The notes: generated from the sequence alone by a model not told the origin. 64,000 nucleotides of DNA from Kibdelosporangium banguiense (GCF_017876405.1 NZ_JAGINW010000001.1:7143203-7207202); one strand, 5' to 3'; counted from the first letter of the stretch, positions 1 to 9,110 are shown. Numbers and translations: made by a program.

Positions 1-1
1 G

Positions 2-289
2 CATCTCGGCGTTGCCGGGTTCTGGCGCCGCCAGCGCGTTCAGGACGGTGGTCCGCACGCGGATGTGGAGTTCTCCCATTGGCGAGCCGCGGGTCTGCTG
101 GGGTGCCGGACACTGTTGGCGTCCGGTGGTCTGACCGCGGTCGGCGAACGATTTGTCCTTGGCATGCAGGATGTTCTGCTTGACTGGGCTGCTGAGCCGG
201 TTCCCGCCTCGGCGATCGCGACCGCTGAGGAACGCATGCGCGAGCATCGGGATCTGTGGCTGGCGAGTGTCCACAGTGGCTCGTCATGA
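2..289 (+). CDS. C-terminal fragment of an unrecognised protein
   Basis: The reading frame is open from the first bases of the window to a TGA at 287-289, so the gene begins upstream and only about 95 residues are visible. An internal GTG at 65 could be mistaken for a start, but the frame continues without interruption before it. The fragment is helical-looking, with a 'LLASGGLTAVGERFV' stretch and an HRDLW near the end. This is reminiscent of the C-termini of actinobacterial HEXXH-motif peptide-modification proteins, but that is a weak impression and the motif itself is not in the window. It overlaps the 3' end of the convergent desulfurase-like gene by 6 bp. Confidence 0.5.
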   Translation, partial: HLGVAGFWRRQRVQDGGPHADVEFSHWRAAGLLGCRTLLASGGLTAVGERFVLGMQDVLLDWAAEPVPASAIATAEERMREHRDLWLASVHSGSS

Positions 290-1477
290 CGTGATTTCCC
301 GGACTGCCTTGATCAGTCGGTCGACGTCTTCTTCTGTTGTGTAGGGCGCGATTCCCGCGCGGATGGCGCCTGCGTCGCCCAGTTTCAGCCAGCGGGCGCA
401 TTCCAGTGCGTAGAAGGTTCCTGCTGGGGCGTTGACTCCGCGTGCTGCCAGCTCGCGGTAGACCTTCGCGGGCGCGACGCCGTTGAGCGTGAACAGCGTT
501 GTCGGCGTACGGTCCCGGCGTGGCGAACCGTAGATCCGTGCGTCTGACAGGCCTGCCTCCAAGCGTTTGAGCAACGCGTTCTCGTGCTCTTCCAGCGCAT
601 GCATCGACTGTGCAAGCCGTAGACGACGGGAACCCGCGCCTGGGACGAGGTCTGCGAGGAAGTCGATGGCCGCGGTCGTACCGGCCAGCATTTCGTAGGG
701 GAGCGTGCCGTACTCGAATCGTTCGGGCACGACGTTTGTCGCGGGCAGCAGCTTGTCTGGGCGCAACGACTCCAGCAGGGTTGGCCGCGCGGCGACCATG
801 CCCATGTGCGGGCCGAGGAACTTGTATGGCGAGCACGCGTAGAAGTCCGCGCCCATCGCCTCGACGTCAACCCACGCGTGTGGAGTGAGGTGCACCCCGT
901 CGACGTAGACGAGCGCGCCCGCCTCATGTGCGCGTGGTGTTATCCGCGCTATGGATGGCCGTGTGCCCAAGAGGTTTGACGCGGCCGTCACGGCTACCAG
1001 GCGTGTGCGTTCTGTCAGCAGGCTTGTCACGGCCTCGACGGGGAGTTCGCCGCTGGTCCGGTCGAACTCCGCCCAGCGGACGCGCACGTCGTGGGCCTCC
1101 GCGGCCTGGACCCAGGGGCGGATGTTGGCGTCGTGGTCGAGCTTGGTGACGATCACTTCGTCGCCGGGGCGCCAGGTCTTGGCCAGCGTCCGGGACAGGT
1201 CGTAGGTCAGCTGGGTCATGCTGCGGCCGAAGATGATCCCGGTCGGCTGGGCGCCCAGCAGGTCGGCGGCGGCCTGGCGGGCGGAGACCACGATGTGCTC
1301 GGCTCTGATCTCCGACGCGGTCACGGTGCCGCGGTTGGAGATCGCCGAGCGCAGCGTGCCGGCCACGGCGTCGGCGACCAGGTCGGGGACCTGGGAGCCG
1401 CCGGGGCCGTCGAAGAAGGCGACACCTTCGGCGAGGGCGGGGAAGTGGGCACGGACCTTCGCGACGTCGTAGGGCAC
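284..1477 (-). CDS. cysteine desulfurase-like class V aminotransferase
   Basis: Class V PLP enzyme of 397 residues, resembling the cysteine desulfurase-like (VC1184-type) subgroup rather than housekeeping IscS/SufS. A PLP-binding Asp-His segment 'YVDGVHLTPH' lies at about residues 191-200. The Schiff-base lysine is K219 in 'CSPYKFLGPHMG'. Length matches the family, which runs about 390-420 residues. The N-terminus starts cleanly with MPYDVAKVRAHFPAL, typical of this subgroup. It is divergent from a TetR gene with only 50 bp between starts, and a palindrome fills that gap, so the TetR protein probably controls it. The substrate is not known; sulfur transfer or another PLP-dependent elimination are both possible. 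Confidence 0.8.
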   Translation of the reverse strand: MPYDVAKVRAHFPALAEGVAFFDGPGGSQVPDLVADAVAGTLRSAISNRGTVTASEIRAEHIVVSARQAAADLLGAQPTGIIFGRSMTQLTYDLSRTLAKTWRPGDEVIVTKLDHDANIRPWVQAAEAHDVRVRWAEFDRTSGELPVEAVTSLLTERTRLVAVTAASNLLGTRPSIARITPRAHEAGALVYVDGVHLTPHAWVDVEAMGADFYACSPYKFLGPHMGMVAARPTLLESLRPDKLLPATNVVPERFEYGTLPYEMLAGTTAAIDFLADLVPGAGSRRLRLAQSMHALEEHENALLKRLEAGLSDARIYGSPRRDRTPTTLFTLNGVAPAKVYRELAARGVNAPAGTFYALECARWLKLGDAGAIRAGIAPYTTEEDVDRLIKAVREITS

Positions 1478-1497
1478 GTTCGCAACATACTTGCGTG

Positions 1498-1524
1498 AAG
1501 AGGTGAATCACTGGTTCACTTCTT
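1498..1524. promoter_or_regulatory. probable TetR operator in the divergent intergenic region
   Basis: Inverted repeat with arms AAGAGGTGAA (1498-1507) and TTCACTTCTT (1515-1524), 7-bp spacer, 9 of 10 positions complementary. It sits between the divergent starts at 1477 and 1528 and ends 3 bp before the TetR ATG. Binding here would block transcription in both directions, the usual arrangement for an autoregulating TetR repressor. Confidence 0.7.
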
Positions 1525-1527
1525 GGT

Positions 1528-2130
1528 ATGCCGTATCGGCGGACACCTCGGGTCCAGGCGCGGATGGACAGTCAACGCGCCGCGATCCTCGATGCCGGCG
1601 TGGCTTTGCTGTCCGAGCAGGGCTATGCCGGGTGTTCCGTCGCCGCCGTGGCCGCTCGCGCGGGGATCGCGACCGGCAGCGTCTACAAGCATTTTCAGAA
1701 CAAGGCGGAACTGTCCGTCGAGCTGTTCCGTTTCGTCGTGAACCATGAGGTCGACGCCGTCGCCAAGGCCGCAGCCCAGCCTGGTGATCTGGTCCAACGC
1801 GTCATCGAGGTGATGAAGACCTTCACCTCACGGGCGCTACAGTCGCCGCAGCTGGCGTACGCGTTGCTTGTGGAGCCGGTCGACGCGCCCGTCGAGGCGG
1901 AGCGCTTGGTGTTCCGACGTGCGTTCCGCGACATCGCGGCCGAACGCATCGCGCACGCCGTCGACGCCGGTGTGCTGCCCGAGCAGAATCCCGAGATCAC
2001 CGCCGCCGCGCTGATCGGCGCGCTCGGCGAACTGCTGGTCGGACCGCTGTCGGAAGGCGCGACCGAGGCCGACACCATGCCCGCTCTGATCACGTTCACC
2101 CTGCGTGCCCTGGGAGGTCCAGCAACATGA
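1528..2130 (+). CDS. TetR family transcriptional regulator
   Basis: TetR-type repressor of 200 residues. The N-terminal helix-turn-helix covers about residues 13-60 ('GIATGSVYKHFQNKAEL' is the classic recognition helix and following segment), and the rest is a divergent ligand-binding domain. ATG at 1528 has no visible Shine-Dalgarno and lies 3 bp after the operator palindrome, so the message may be leaderless. An in-frame ATG at 1564 is the alternative start. The TGA overlaps the ATG of the downstream acyl-CoA dehydrogenase (ATGA at 2127-2130), so the two are co-transcribed and translationally coupled. Confidence 0.88.
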   Translation: MPYRRTPRVQARMDSQRAAILDAGVALLSEQGYAGCSVAAVAARAGIATGSVYKHFQNKAELSVELFRFVVNHEVDAVAKAAAQPGDLVQRVIEVMKTFTSRALQSPQLAYALLVEPVDAPVEAERLVFRRAFRDIAAERIAHAVDAGVLPEQNPEITAAALIGALGELLVGPLSEGATEADTMPALITFTLRALGGPAT

Positions 2131-3746
2131 GCACACACGAGGTCACCAACCAGGTCCCGCCGCTGGTGGGGCACGACGCGGCCGACGACCCCGCGCTGCT
2201 GGAGGCACTGCGGCAAGAAGGAGCCGACTGGGCCGAGCCGGAGCTGCACGAACTCGGCCAGCTCGCGGGCGGCGCAGAGGCACAGGAATGGGGGCGGGTC
2301 GTCAACGAGAACGAGCCCGTTCTGCGTACGCACGATCGGTACGGCAACCGGATCGACGAGGTCGACTTCCACCCGTACTGGCACTCGCTGATGACAGTCG
2401 CGGTCGAGCACGGTCTGCACGCGGCGCCGTGGGCCGACCCGCGTCCCGGCGCGCACGTCGCCCGCGCGGCGAAGCTGTTCGTATGGGGACAGGTCGATGC
2501 GGGCCACACCTGCCCGATCTCCATGACGTACGCGGCGATCCCCGCGCTACGGACGAACGCAACGCTCGCTGCCTCGTTCGAGCCGTTGCTGGCCGCGCGT
2601 AATTATGACTTCGGGCTGCGCGTGCCTGGTAGTAAGACCGGCCTGATCGCCGGAATGTCCATGACCGAGAAGCAAGGCGGCTCGGACGTCCGCGCGAACA
2701 CAACCACCGCGACGCCAGTCGGCGACGGCACATACCGGCTCGTGGGGCACAAGTGGTTCACGTCCGCACCGATGTCGGACATGTTCCTCACATTGGCGCA
2801 GGCTCCCGGCGGGCTGTCGTGCTTTCTGCTGCCGCGCGTTCTGCCGGACGGTACGCGTAACCCGATTCGCTTGCAGCGCTTGAAGGACAAGCTCGGCAAT
2901 CGGTCCAACGCCTCCGCGGAGATCGAGTACGAGAACGCGATCGGCTGGCCACTCGGGCCGGAAGGCGAAGGCGTCCGGACCATCATCCAGATGGTCAACA
3001 ACACTCGCCTGGACTGCACACTCGGGAGCGCGTCCGGCATGCGCTGGGGCGTCGTCCAGGCCACGCACCACGCCCGGCACCGCCAGGCCTTCGGTGCTTT
3101 GCTGGCCGATCAGCCTTTGATGCGCAACGTCTTGGCCGATCTTGTGTTGGAGTCGGAGGCCGCGACGGTTGTTGCCATGCGGCTCGCGGGTGCTTCCGAC
3201 CGGGCCGTGCGCGGTGACCAGGATGAGGAGCTGTTCCGGCGGCTCGGTCTCGCGGTGAGCAAGTACTGGGTCTGCAAGCGTGCTCCCGCGCATGCGGCCG
3301 AAGCCTTGGAATGCTTGGGCGGCAACGGTTACGTCGAAGAATCCGGCATGCCTCGGCTTTACCGCGAGGCACCACTGCAGTCGATCTGGGAAGGTTCAGG
3401 CAACGTCGCCGCGCTGGATGCCTTGCGTGCGATGGGCCGCCAGCCGGAGTCAGTCGAGGCCTACTTCACCGAGGTCGACAAGGCCGCCGGCGCGGACGCC
3501 CGGTTGGACGAGGCCGTGCGCGGGCTGCGCAAGGAACTCGCCGACCTGGCCGACATCGAGTTCCGCGCACGCCGCCTGGTCGAGACAATGGCCCTGGTAC
3601 TGCAGGGATCTCTGCTGGTCAGGCACAGCCCACCCGCCGTCGCCGACGCGTTCTGCGCATCCCGCTTCGGCGGAGACTGGGGCTCGGCATTCGGCACCCT
3701 CCCCCCAGGCATCAACACCGGAACAATCATCGCGCGGGCCTCCTGA
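2127..3746 (+). CDS. AidB-like acyl-CoA dehydrogenase
   Basis: FAD-dependent acyl-CoA dehydrogenase of 539 residues, in the longer AidB-like class (about 540 residues) rather than the 380-residue short-chain class. Visible signatures are 'MSMTEKQGGSDVRAN' (FAD/substrate-binding signature 1 region), 'HKWFTSAPMSDMFL', 'ALECLGGNGYVEESGMPRLYREA' (in two parts, signature 2), and 'SIWEGSGNV', which carries the glutamate placed at the catalytic-base position in AidB/isovaleryl-CoA dehydrogenase. AidB proteins belong to the alkylation-stress response and bind DNA weakly; a role in branched acyl-CoA oxidation is the alternative. It is coupled to the TetR gene upstream by an ATGA overlap. Confidence 0.87.
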   Translation: MSTHEVTNQVPPLVGHDAADDPALLEALRQEGADWAEPELHELGQLAGGAEAQEWGRVVNENEPVLRTHDRYGNRIDEVDFHPYWHSLMTVAVEHGLHAAPWADPRPGAHVARAAKLFVWGQVDAGHTCPISMTYAAIPALRTNATLAASFEPLLAARNYDFGLRVPGSKTGLIAGMSMTEKQGGSDVRANTTTATPVGDGTYRLVGHKWFTSAPMSDMFLTLAQAPGGLSCFLLPRVLPDGTRNPIRLQRLKDKLGNRSNASAEIEYENAIGWPLGPEGEGVRTIIQMVNNTRLDCTLGSASGMRWGVVQATHHARHRQAFGALLADQPLMRNVLADLVLESEAATVVAMRLAGASDRAVRGDQDEELFRRLGLAVSKYWVCKRAPAHAAEALECLGGNGYVEESGMPRLYREAPLQSIWEGSGNVAALDALRAMGRQPESVEAYFTEVDKAAGADARLDEAVRGLRKELADLADIEFRARRLVETMALVLQGSLLVRHSPPAVADAFCASRFGGDWGSAFGTLPPGINTGTIIARAS

Positions 3747-4144
3747 CACGCTCTGACCTCGCGTGCATCGGCAGGCCTGCTGGCCTGCGTCGGCCAAGTC
3801 GGCTGGCTGGGCGGCTCCGGTTCCACGCCCCCGCGGGACCTGCCAGCCTCGCGCCACCGCTGCGAGCCTGCCGGATCTCGCGTGGGCCTCCTGACGCGCG
3901 CAGGCCCGCCCGCGTCGCGCGGGGCCGCCGACGGGCGACCGCCTGCCCTCGCGCCGACCTGGTGGGGCACCTCTGGCCGACCTGGTGGGCACCTCTGGCG
4001 GTGCTGGAGGCATCGGCGCTGGTCAGGCACGGCTCGTGCGCATCTGCACCAGTCAAGTACCGCACCCAGCCGACACGCGCGGCACAACCACTTCGCTTTT
4101 TACCATACCCCTCCGACAATTCTGTTCGTGCCTAGAATTCTCGC
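3747..4144. other. intergenic region without a convincing gene
   Basis: About 400 bp of very GC-rich sequence between the AidB-like gene and the membrane-protein gene. Several frames are open, but none has a start, ribosome site or recognisable product, and they look like GC-driven open frames. Two internal repetitions are visible. A GGGCCTCCTGAC-type motif at the AidB stop (3735-3753) recurs at 3882-3899, and a 22/23-bp tandem pair lies at 3954-3998. The last 70 bp are AT-richer and probably hold the promoter of the next gene. Confidence 0.6.
3954..3998. repeat. two-copy tandem repeat, 22-23 bp
   Basis: CCGACCTGGTGGGGCACCTC followed by TGG (3954-3976) is repeated immediately at 3977-3998 with one G fewer. 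It lies in non-coding DNA; no function can be inferred. It probably reflects a small local duplication. Confidence 0.8.
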
Positions 4145-4792
4145 GTGAAACGGCGGAGTTTCGGCGCGACGGTGGGCAGTGCGGCTGTTACGGGTGTGCT
4201 TGTGCTGTGGTTGCTGGTCTTGATCGGCAGGGATGGGGCGCCGGGGGAGCCTGTGGCGGAGCCGTCGTTGATGGGCCAGGTGGTGGGGCTGGCTTTCTTC
4301 GGTTTCGCCACCGGGTGTGCCGCTGGTGTTGTTCAGTTCTGTGTCGGCTGGTTGTTCCGGCTTCGGTTCCGCAGGCGTGAGAAACGACCAGTGATCACGC
4401 CGGCGACCGTGGACCCGTGGGCTGAGACGGTTGATCGTTGCAAACAGTCGGCCAAGGCTGTGACTCGGTTGATTGAGTCGCTGCCTGCGACTGCGGCGGG
4501 GGAGTGGCTTGGGCGGATCGCTGAGACGATGTCCGCCAACCTGGCTGACATCGAGGCACTCGCTGAGGCGGGCCGCGCCGCGTTGCCGGCCACCGATCCG
4601 TTGGCAGTGGCGGAGGTCAGGCAACATCCGCTGTACGGCCTGCTGCAGAAGTCCGCCGGCGAGTTCACCGATGTTGTCGGCCAGATCAATCAGATGCTGG
4701 TCGAACTGCACACTCCGGCCGGTCTCGAGGAGGTCCGGACCCAACTGCAGGTGCTGGCCGAGCAGTTGCCGTTGCTGCGCCGATCGCCCTGA
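4145..4792 (+). CDS. hypothetical membrane protein, two N-terminal TM segments
   Basis: 215 residues with a GTG start. Two hydrophobic segments lie at about residues 13-28 and 42-72, then a basic stretch (RLRFRRREKR), then about 130 soluble, largely helical residues probably in the cytoplasm. The soluble part has Leu/Ala/Glu-rich heptad-like spacing suggesting coiled-coil or helical-bundle character. No family was recognised. It stands alone, 53 bp upstream of a serine hydrolase on the same strand. Confidence 0.7.
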   Translation: MKRRSFGATVGSAAVTGVLVLWLLVLIGRDGAPGEPVAEPSLMGQVVGLAFFGFATGCAAGVVQFCVGWLFRLRFRRREKRPVITPATVDPWAETVDRCKQSAKAVTRLIESLPATAAGEWLGRIAETMSANLADIEALAEAGRAALPATDPLAVAEVRQHPLYGLLQKSAGEFTDVVGQINQMLVELHTPAGLEEVRTQLQVLAEQLPLLRRSP

Positions 4793-4845
4793 GACACTGA
4801 TAATCGATTGACTTCGTTGGGGCACAAGGGGCTAGGTTCCCGCTC

Positions 4846-5934
4846 ATGGCCGAAATCCATGGCATGTGCGATGAACGGTTCGGTGCGGTGCGAGAAGCGC
4901 TGGCGGCGTTGCTCGACAAGGATGACGTTGGCGCCTCGGTGGCGGTCTACGTTGATGACGAGCCGGTGGTCGACATCTGGGGTGGATACGCCGACGCGGA
5001 ACGGACAACCCCATGGGAACGCGACACGATCACCAATGTCTGGTCCAGCACCAAGACAATGACGGCGTTGTGCGCGCTGATTCTCGCCGACCGCGGTGAC
5101 CTCGATCTGGCCGCGCCGGTCGCCCGGTACTGGCCTGAGTTCGCCGCCGCGGGCAAACAAGACGTGCAGGTGCGGCATCTGCTTTCGCACACCGCAGGCC
5201 TGCCCACCTGGGACGAGGCGGTGACGCCAGTGGACCTGCATGACGGTCCGGCGGCCGCCGCACGGCTGGCCGCGCAGGCGCCGCGCTGGAAGCCCGGTAC
5301 TGCGGCCGGCTACCACGCGGTCACCTACGGATTCCTTGTCGCCGAGGTCATTCGCCGGGTCACGGGCCGCAGCCTTGATGTGTTCTTCGCCGAGGAAGTC
5401 GCCGGGCCGCTGGGTGCCGACTTCCACATTGGACTGCCTGCCGAAGAGGATTACAGGTTCGCGCCGGTCATCCCGCCGTCGTCGACGCTCTCAGCGCAGA
5501 ACCTGCCGTTTACTTTCAATCCGCCGCTGGAGCCCAGTGCCGGGAACTCCGTGGCGTGGCGCCATACGGCGCTCGCGTACGCCGGCGGATTCGGCAATGC
5601 CCGCTCGGTCGGTGCCGTGCAGTCGGTTTTGGCTTGTGGCGGAACGGTTCGGGGCGTGCGGCTGCTGTCCAAGGCGGGTTGCGAACGGGCCGCGGAGGAG
5701 CAATATCAGGGCGAAGACCTCGTTTTGGGTGCGTCGATGCGTTACGGGATGGGCTATGGCTTGTTCGGTCGCAGTTGTGGCTGGGGCGGGATGGGCGGTT
5801 CGTTGGTGATGGTCGACCTTGATGCCCGGATGACGGTGTCGTATGTGATGAACCGGATGCTCGACCAGGGCAGGCTCGGCGACGACCGGGGCCTCGGAAT
5901 CGTGCTGGCCGCCTACGACGGCGTCAAGGTTTGA
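4846..5934 (+). CDS. serine hydrolase, beta-lactamase/EstB family
   Basis: Class C beta-lactamase-fold hydrolase or esterase of 362 residues. The catalytic S-x-x-K is S67-S-T-K70 in 'NVWSSTKTM'. The tyrosine motif is Y156-H-A, where penicillin-binding relatives have Y-x-N. A 'HLLSHTAGLP' block at 111-120 is typical of the EstB/LAAP group. There is no signal peptide, so it is probably a cytoplasmic esterase or peptidase rather than a true beta-lactamase. The stop codon overlaps the 3' end of the convergent methyltransferase gene by 11 bp. Confidence 0.85.
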   Translation: MAEIHGMCDERFGAVREALAALLDKDDVGASVAVYVDDEPVVDIWGGYADAERTTPWERDTITNVWSSTKTMTALCALILADRGDLDLAAPVARYWPEFAAAGKQDVQVRHLLSHTAGLPTWDEAVTPVDLHDGPAAAARLAAQAPRWKPGTAAGYHAVTYGFLVAEVIRRVTGRSLDVFFAEEVAGPLGADFHIGLPAEEDYRFAPVIPPSSTLSAQNLPFTFNPPLEPSAGNSVAWRHTALAYAGGFGNARSVGAVQSVLACGGTVRGVRLLSKAGCERAAEEQYQGEDLVLGASMRYGMGYGLFGRSCGWGGMGGSLVMVDLDARMTVSYVMNRMLDQGRLGDDRGLGIVLAAYDGVKV

Positions 5935-7126
5935 CCATGCCGATCTGCCAGGCGTCCAGGTAGCGGGAACGGAATCCGGCTTCGCAGTACGACAGGTAGA
6001 AGTCCCACATCCGGCGGAACACCGGGTCGAAGCCGGCCGCGGCGACCTTGTCCCAGCCGTCGAGGAATCGTGCCCGCCACAGGTTCAGTGTCCTGGCGTA
6101 ATGCGGGCCGAGCCTGCGCTGCTCGGTGATCCGCAGGCCTGCACTGTCCACATTGTCCTGGATCGCGGGTAACGAAAGCAGTTGCCCGCCAGGGAAAATG
6201 TACTTGTGGATCCACGTGTACGAGCGGCGGGTGGCCAGCATCCGGTCGTGTGGCATGGTGATCGCCTGCAGTCCGACGTGCCCGCCCGGCCGCAGTACCC
6301 GGTTGATCGTGCCGAAGTACGTTGGCCAGTACTCCTCGCCGACCGCCTCGATCATCTCCACCGAGACCACGGCGTCGTAGGTTCCTTCGGCGTCACGGTA
6401 GTCCCGCAGCTGAACCTCGATCTGGGCGGCCAGGCCGGCCCCGGCGATCCGGCGCTCGGCCATTTCCTTCTGCTCGGCCGAAATCGTCAACGTGGTCACG
6501 CGGGCGCCACGCTGTGCGGCACGGATCGCCAAAGCGCCCCAGCCGGTCCCGATCTCCAGCAGGGTTGTTCCACTTTGGACTTTTGCGAGATCGAGCACGC
6601 CGTCGATCTTGCGCAGCTGTGCGGTATGCAGGTCGTCGCCCGGCTCGAACCAGGCCGACGAGTATGTCATCGACGGGTCCAGGAAGACCTCGAACATGTC
6701 GTTGGACAGGTCGTAGTGTCGGTGGATGTTGGTGCGTGCGCCCTCGACTGTGTTGCGTTCGTCATCCGGGTGCACGGCGTCCACCCAGCGCCGCAACACC
6801 TGCAGTGGCTTGGGAATCAGCACCGCCATCCGGCGGGCGAACGGGGTGAGCAGCCCGGCGGGGTCGGTGCTGGTCCAGTCGCCGGCCATGTACGCCTCGC
6901 CGAAGCCGATCTTGGCGTCCACGCCCAGCCGGTGGAAGAACGCGTCCGGCCGGACCAGGCGCATCACCGGGCCGCCCGCGCCGATCCGTTCCCCGCCAGG
7001 AAAGACCACCGTCACCGGCAGGGTCCCGACGGCTTGCCGGAACAGGCGTTCGGCGATCCAGGCCCGCACGGCCGACCGGGAGGGCCTGGCCAACGCCGGC
7101 CAGCGCTCGATAGCGGTTGCAGTCAC
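5924..7126 (-). CDS. cyclopropane-fatty-acid-synthase-like methyltransferase (copy 1)
   Basis: SAM-dependent methyltransferase of 400 residues acting on unsaturated acyl chains of membrane phospholipids (CFA synthase / UfaA1 type). Motif I is 'LLEIGTGWGALAI'; 'HYDLSNDMFEVFLDP' and 'MTYSSAWF' upstream are the CFA substrate/bicarbonate-region signatures; 'VSVEMIEAVGEEYWP' and 'YIFPGGQLLS' follow. The frame is open far upstream, but GTG at 7126 gives a 4-bp GTGA overlap with the stop of the DUF1365 gene, which fixes the start. Last gene of a three-gene operon (oxidase, DUF1365, methyltransferase) similar to Mycobacterium Rv0449c-Rv0447c. Confidence 0.85.
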   Translation of the reverse strand: MTATAIERWPALARPSRSAVRAWIAERLFRQAVGTLPVTVVFPGGERIGAGGPVMRLVRPDAFFHRLGVDAKIGFGEAYMAGDWTSTDPAGLLTPFARRMAVLIPKPLQVLRRWVDAVHPDDERNTVEGARTNIHRHYDLSNDMFEVFLDPSMTYSSAWFEPGDDLHTAQLRKIDGVLDLAKVQSGTTLLEIGTGWGALAIRAAQRGARVTTLTISAEQKEMAERRIAGAGLAAQIEVQLRDYRDAEGTYDAVVSVEMIEAVGEEYWPTYFGTINRVLRPGGHVGLQAITMPHDRMLATRRSYTWIHKYIFPGGQLLSLPAIQDNVDSAGLRITEQRRLGPHYARTLNLWRARFLDGWDKVAAAGFDPVFRRMWDFYLSYCEAGFRSRYLDAWQIGMVKP

Positions 7127-7845
7127 TGGACACCTTCCTGAGGAACATGTGGCGGGCGACGGACAATCGGGACACGGCGCAGCCACAAGGCAATGCCGTG
7201 CCGTCGAATGAGAGCGCTGACCATCCTCGTGATCAGCGGCCGGTTGAGGAGGGCTTTCACGATCGCGCGGTTTGTCGCGGGCGTACGGACTCCGCGCAGG
7301 GTTGCGACAAGCGGGGTGTGGCCGTTCTGCGTGAGCCGGATGGTCAGATCCACAGTGTCGCCAGGTGCGGGCAGGCGCATCACGTACTCGCCGCCCATCT
7401 GCTGGAACGGCGAGACGTAGAACTCCTTGGGGGTCGTCGTGTGGCCGTTCGCATCCGTCTCGAGCAGATAGCAGTGGCGCTCGCCGTACGTGTTGTGGAC
7501 CTCGGCGACCACGCACGCGAGTTCGCCATCCGCGTTGTGGCACCAGAACACGCTGATGGGGTTGAACACGTGCCCCAGGACGCGTGCGTTGGCCAGCATC
7601 AGCACCTGGCCGCCGTTCAGGTCGACGTCGTAGCGGCCCAGCCAGGCATCGAGGTTCTCCCGGATCGACCGGTCCGGACGACCGAGGTGGTCACGCGCCT
7701 CGAACCGGGCGAACGGCCGTAACCACCACGCGAGCCGGGGCAAGTGGTCGAGGTCGACCAGCCAGAGGTAGACCCGGTGCCGGAACGCCCGTTTGGGTTT
7801 TTCCTGCCGGAAATGCGCCACTTCGGCGTGATAGAGCGCTGTCAC
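7123..7845 (-). CDS. DUF1365 family protein
   Basis: 240 residues of the DUF1365 family, almost always found beside CFA synthases and a flavin amine oxidase. Typical features are 'FRHRVYLWLVDLD', 'GHVFNPISVFWCH', 'VVAEVHNTYGERHCYLL' and 'KEFYVSPFQ'. GTG at 7845 is chosen as start because it overlaps the upstream oxidase stop (GTGA); an in-frame upstream ATG (7890) would give 255 residues but lies inside the oxidase gene. The biochemical function is unknown; genetic context suggests a role in making modified (methylated, cyclopropane or furan) fatty acids. Confidence 0.83.
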   Translation of the reverse strand: MTALYHAEVAHFRQEKPKRAFRHRVYLWLVDLDHLPRLAWWLRPFARFEARDHLGRPDRSIRENLDAWLGRYDVDLNGGQVLMLANARVLGHVFNPISVFWCHNADGELACVVAEVHNTYGERHCYLLETDANGHTTTPKEFYVSPFQQMGGEYVMRLPAPGDTVDLTIRLTQNGHTPLVATLRGVRTPATNRAIVKALLNRPLITRMVSALIRRHGIALWLRRVPIVRRPPHVPQEGVQ

Positions 7846-9110
7846 CACGTCACCCCGAGGGAAGCCGCTGCTCTCACTCCCGACGCGCACCCGTCCTCGT
7901 GGAAACCCCAGCCGTGGTAGGCGCCCGCGTAGGCCACGCGCCCAGTGTTCAGCTCCGGCAGTCTGCGTTGTGCCGCAACGGACTCCGGCGTGTAGACGGG
8001 GTGCTCGTAGGTCATCTTCGCGATCACGGTGTCTTCTTTGATTCGGTCCGCCGCGTTGAGCGTCACCACGTAGTTGTCCGGCTCGGCGAGTCGCATGAGC
8101 CGGTTCATGTTGTAGCTCACCAGGACCGGGCCGTCATCCTCATGACACGCGGTCTTCAGGTAGTTCCACGATGCGGACGCACCCACGGTCTCCGGCAGCA
8201 GCGACGAGTCCTTGTGCAGCCAGGTCTCGTTGCGGGAGTACGTGAACGCGCCCAGGACCTCCTGCTCGGCCTGCGTCGGGCTGGTGAGCAGCCGGAGTGC
8301 CTGGTCGGGGTGCGTCGCGATCACCACATGATCAGCCTCGTGCACGCGGTCCGCGGCGTCACGGATCTCCACGCCGTTGTCCTTGACGTGCACCGCCCGG
8401 ACGGGTGTACCGACATGCACCGCGGACAGGTCCTCGACCACCCGATCCACGTAACGCCGCGATCCGCCGACTACGGAGCGCCACTGCGGCGAGCCCGTCA
8501 CCGACAACATCCCATGATTGGCCAGGAAGGCGAATAGATACCTGGCCGGGTACCGTAGCGACACCGTGGGCCCGGCCGACCACACCGCGGACACCATCGG
8601 CACCACGAAATGCTGCACGAAGTACCGCGAATAGCCGCCGATCGCCAGAAAAGCCCCCAAGGTGACCTCGTCCATCGTCTGACTGGCGAGTACCCGGCGC
8701 GCGTGCCGGTGAAACCGCACGACCTCGGCCAGCATGCGCAGATAACGTGGCCGCACCAGATTGTCCCGTCTCGGGAACAGCCCGGCCAGGCCTTTGGCAC
8801 CGGCGTACTCCAGACCGCACGCGGCACATCGGACACTCATCGACATCTCAGTGTCCTGAGTGGCCACACCCAGCTCACCGAAAAGCTTGATCAGATACGG
8901 GTACGTGCGGTCGTTGTGCACGATGAACCCGGAGTCGACGGCGACCACGCCACCGTCCGGTGTAGGCACATCATGGGTGTGCGCGTGCCCGCCCAACCTC
9001 GGCGCGGCCTCGAACAGCGTCACGTCGTAACGGCGTTGCAGCAGGTAGGCCGTGGTCAACCCGGCGACACCCGCGCCGACCACAGCCACTCGGTTCCGTA
9101 GCACGCACAT
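7842..9110 (-). CDS. FAD-dependent amine-oxidase-like oxidoreductase
   Basis: About 422 residues. The N-terminal Rossmann motif 'VAVVGAGVAGLTTAYLL' binds FAD, followed by 'LGGHAHTHDV' and 'DSGFIVHNDRTYP'; the C-terminal 'VAYAGAYHGWGFHEDG' is the second flavin-binding block. This is the Rv0449c-like family found with CFA synthase and DUF1365, thought to desaturate or oxidise acyl chains, though the exact reaction is not established. ATG at 9110 or the adjacent ATG at 9113 is the likely start; the longer frame to 9227 has no supporting ribosome site. It is first in the operon and divergent from the second methyltransferase gene. Confidence 0.82.
   Translation of the reverse strand: MCVLRNRVAVVGAGVAGLTTAYLLQRRYDVTLFEAAPRLGGHAHTHDVPTPDGGVVAVDSGFIVHNDRTYPYLIKLFGELGVATQDTEMSMSVRCAACGLEYAGAKGLAGLFPRRDNLVRPRYLRMLAEVVRFHRHARRVLASQTMDEVTLGAFLAIGGYSRYFVQHFVVPMVSAVWSAGPTVSLRYPARYLFAFLANHGMLSVTGSPQWRSVVGGSRRYVDRVVEDLSAVHVGTPVRAVHVKDNGVEIRDAADRVHEADHVVIATHPDQALRLLTSPTQAEQEVLGAFTYSRNETWLHKDSSLLPETVGASASWNYLKTACHEDDGPVLVSYNMNRLMRLAEPDNYVVTLNAADRIKEDTVIAKMTYEHPVYTPESVAAQRRLPELNTGRVAYAGAYHGWGFHEDGCASGVRAAASLGVTW

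Noticed and set aside
7127..7543. N-terminal extension of the first CFA-like methyltransferase
   Set aside because: The extra 139 residues are an out-of-frame reading of the DUF1365 gene; the GTGA overlap at 7123-7126 fixes the start.
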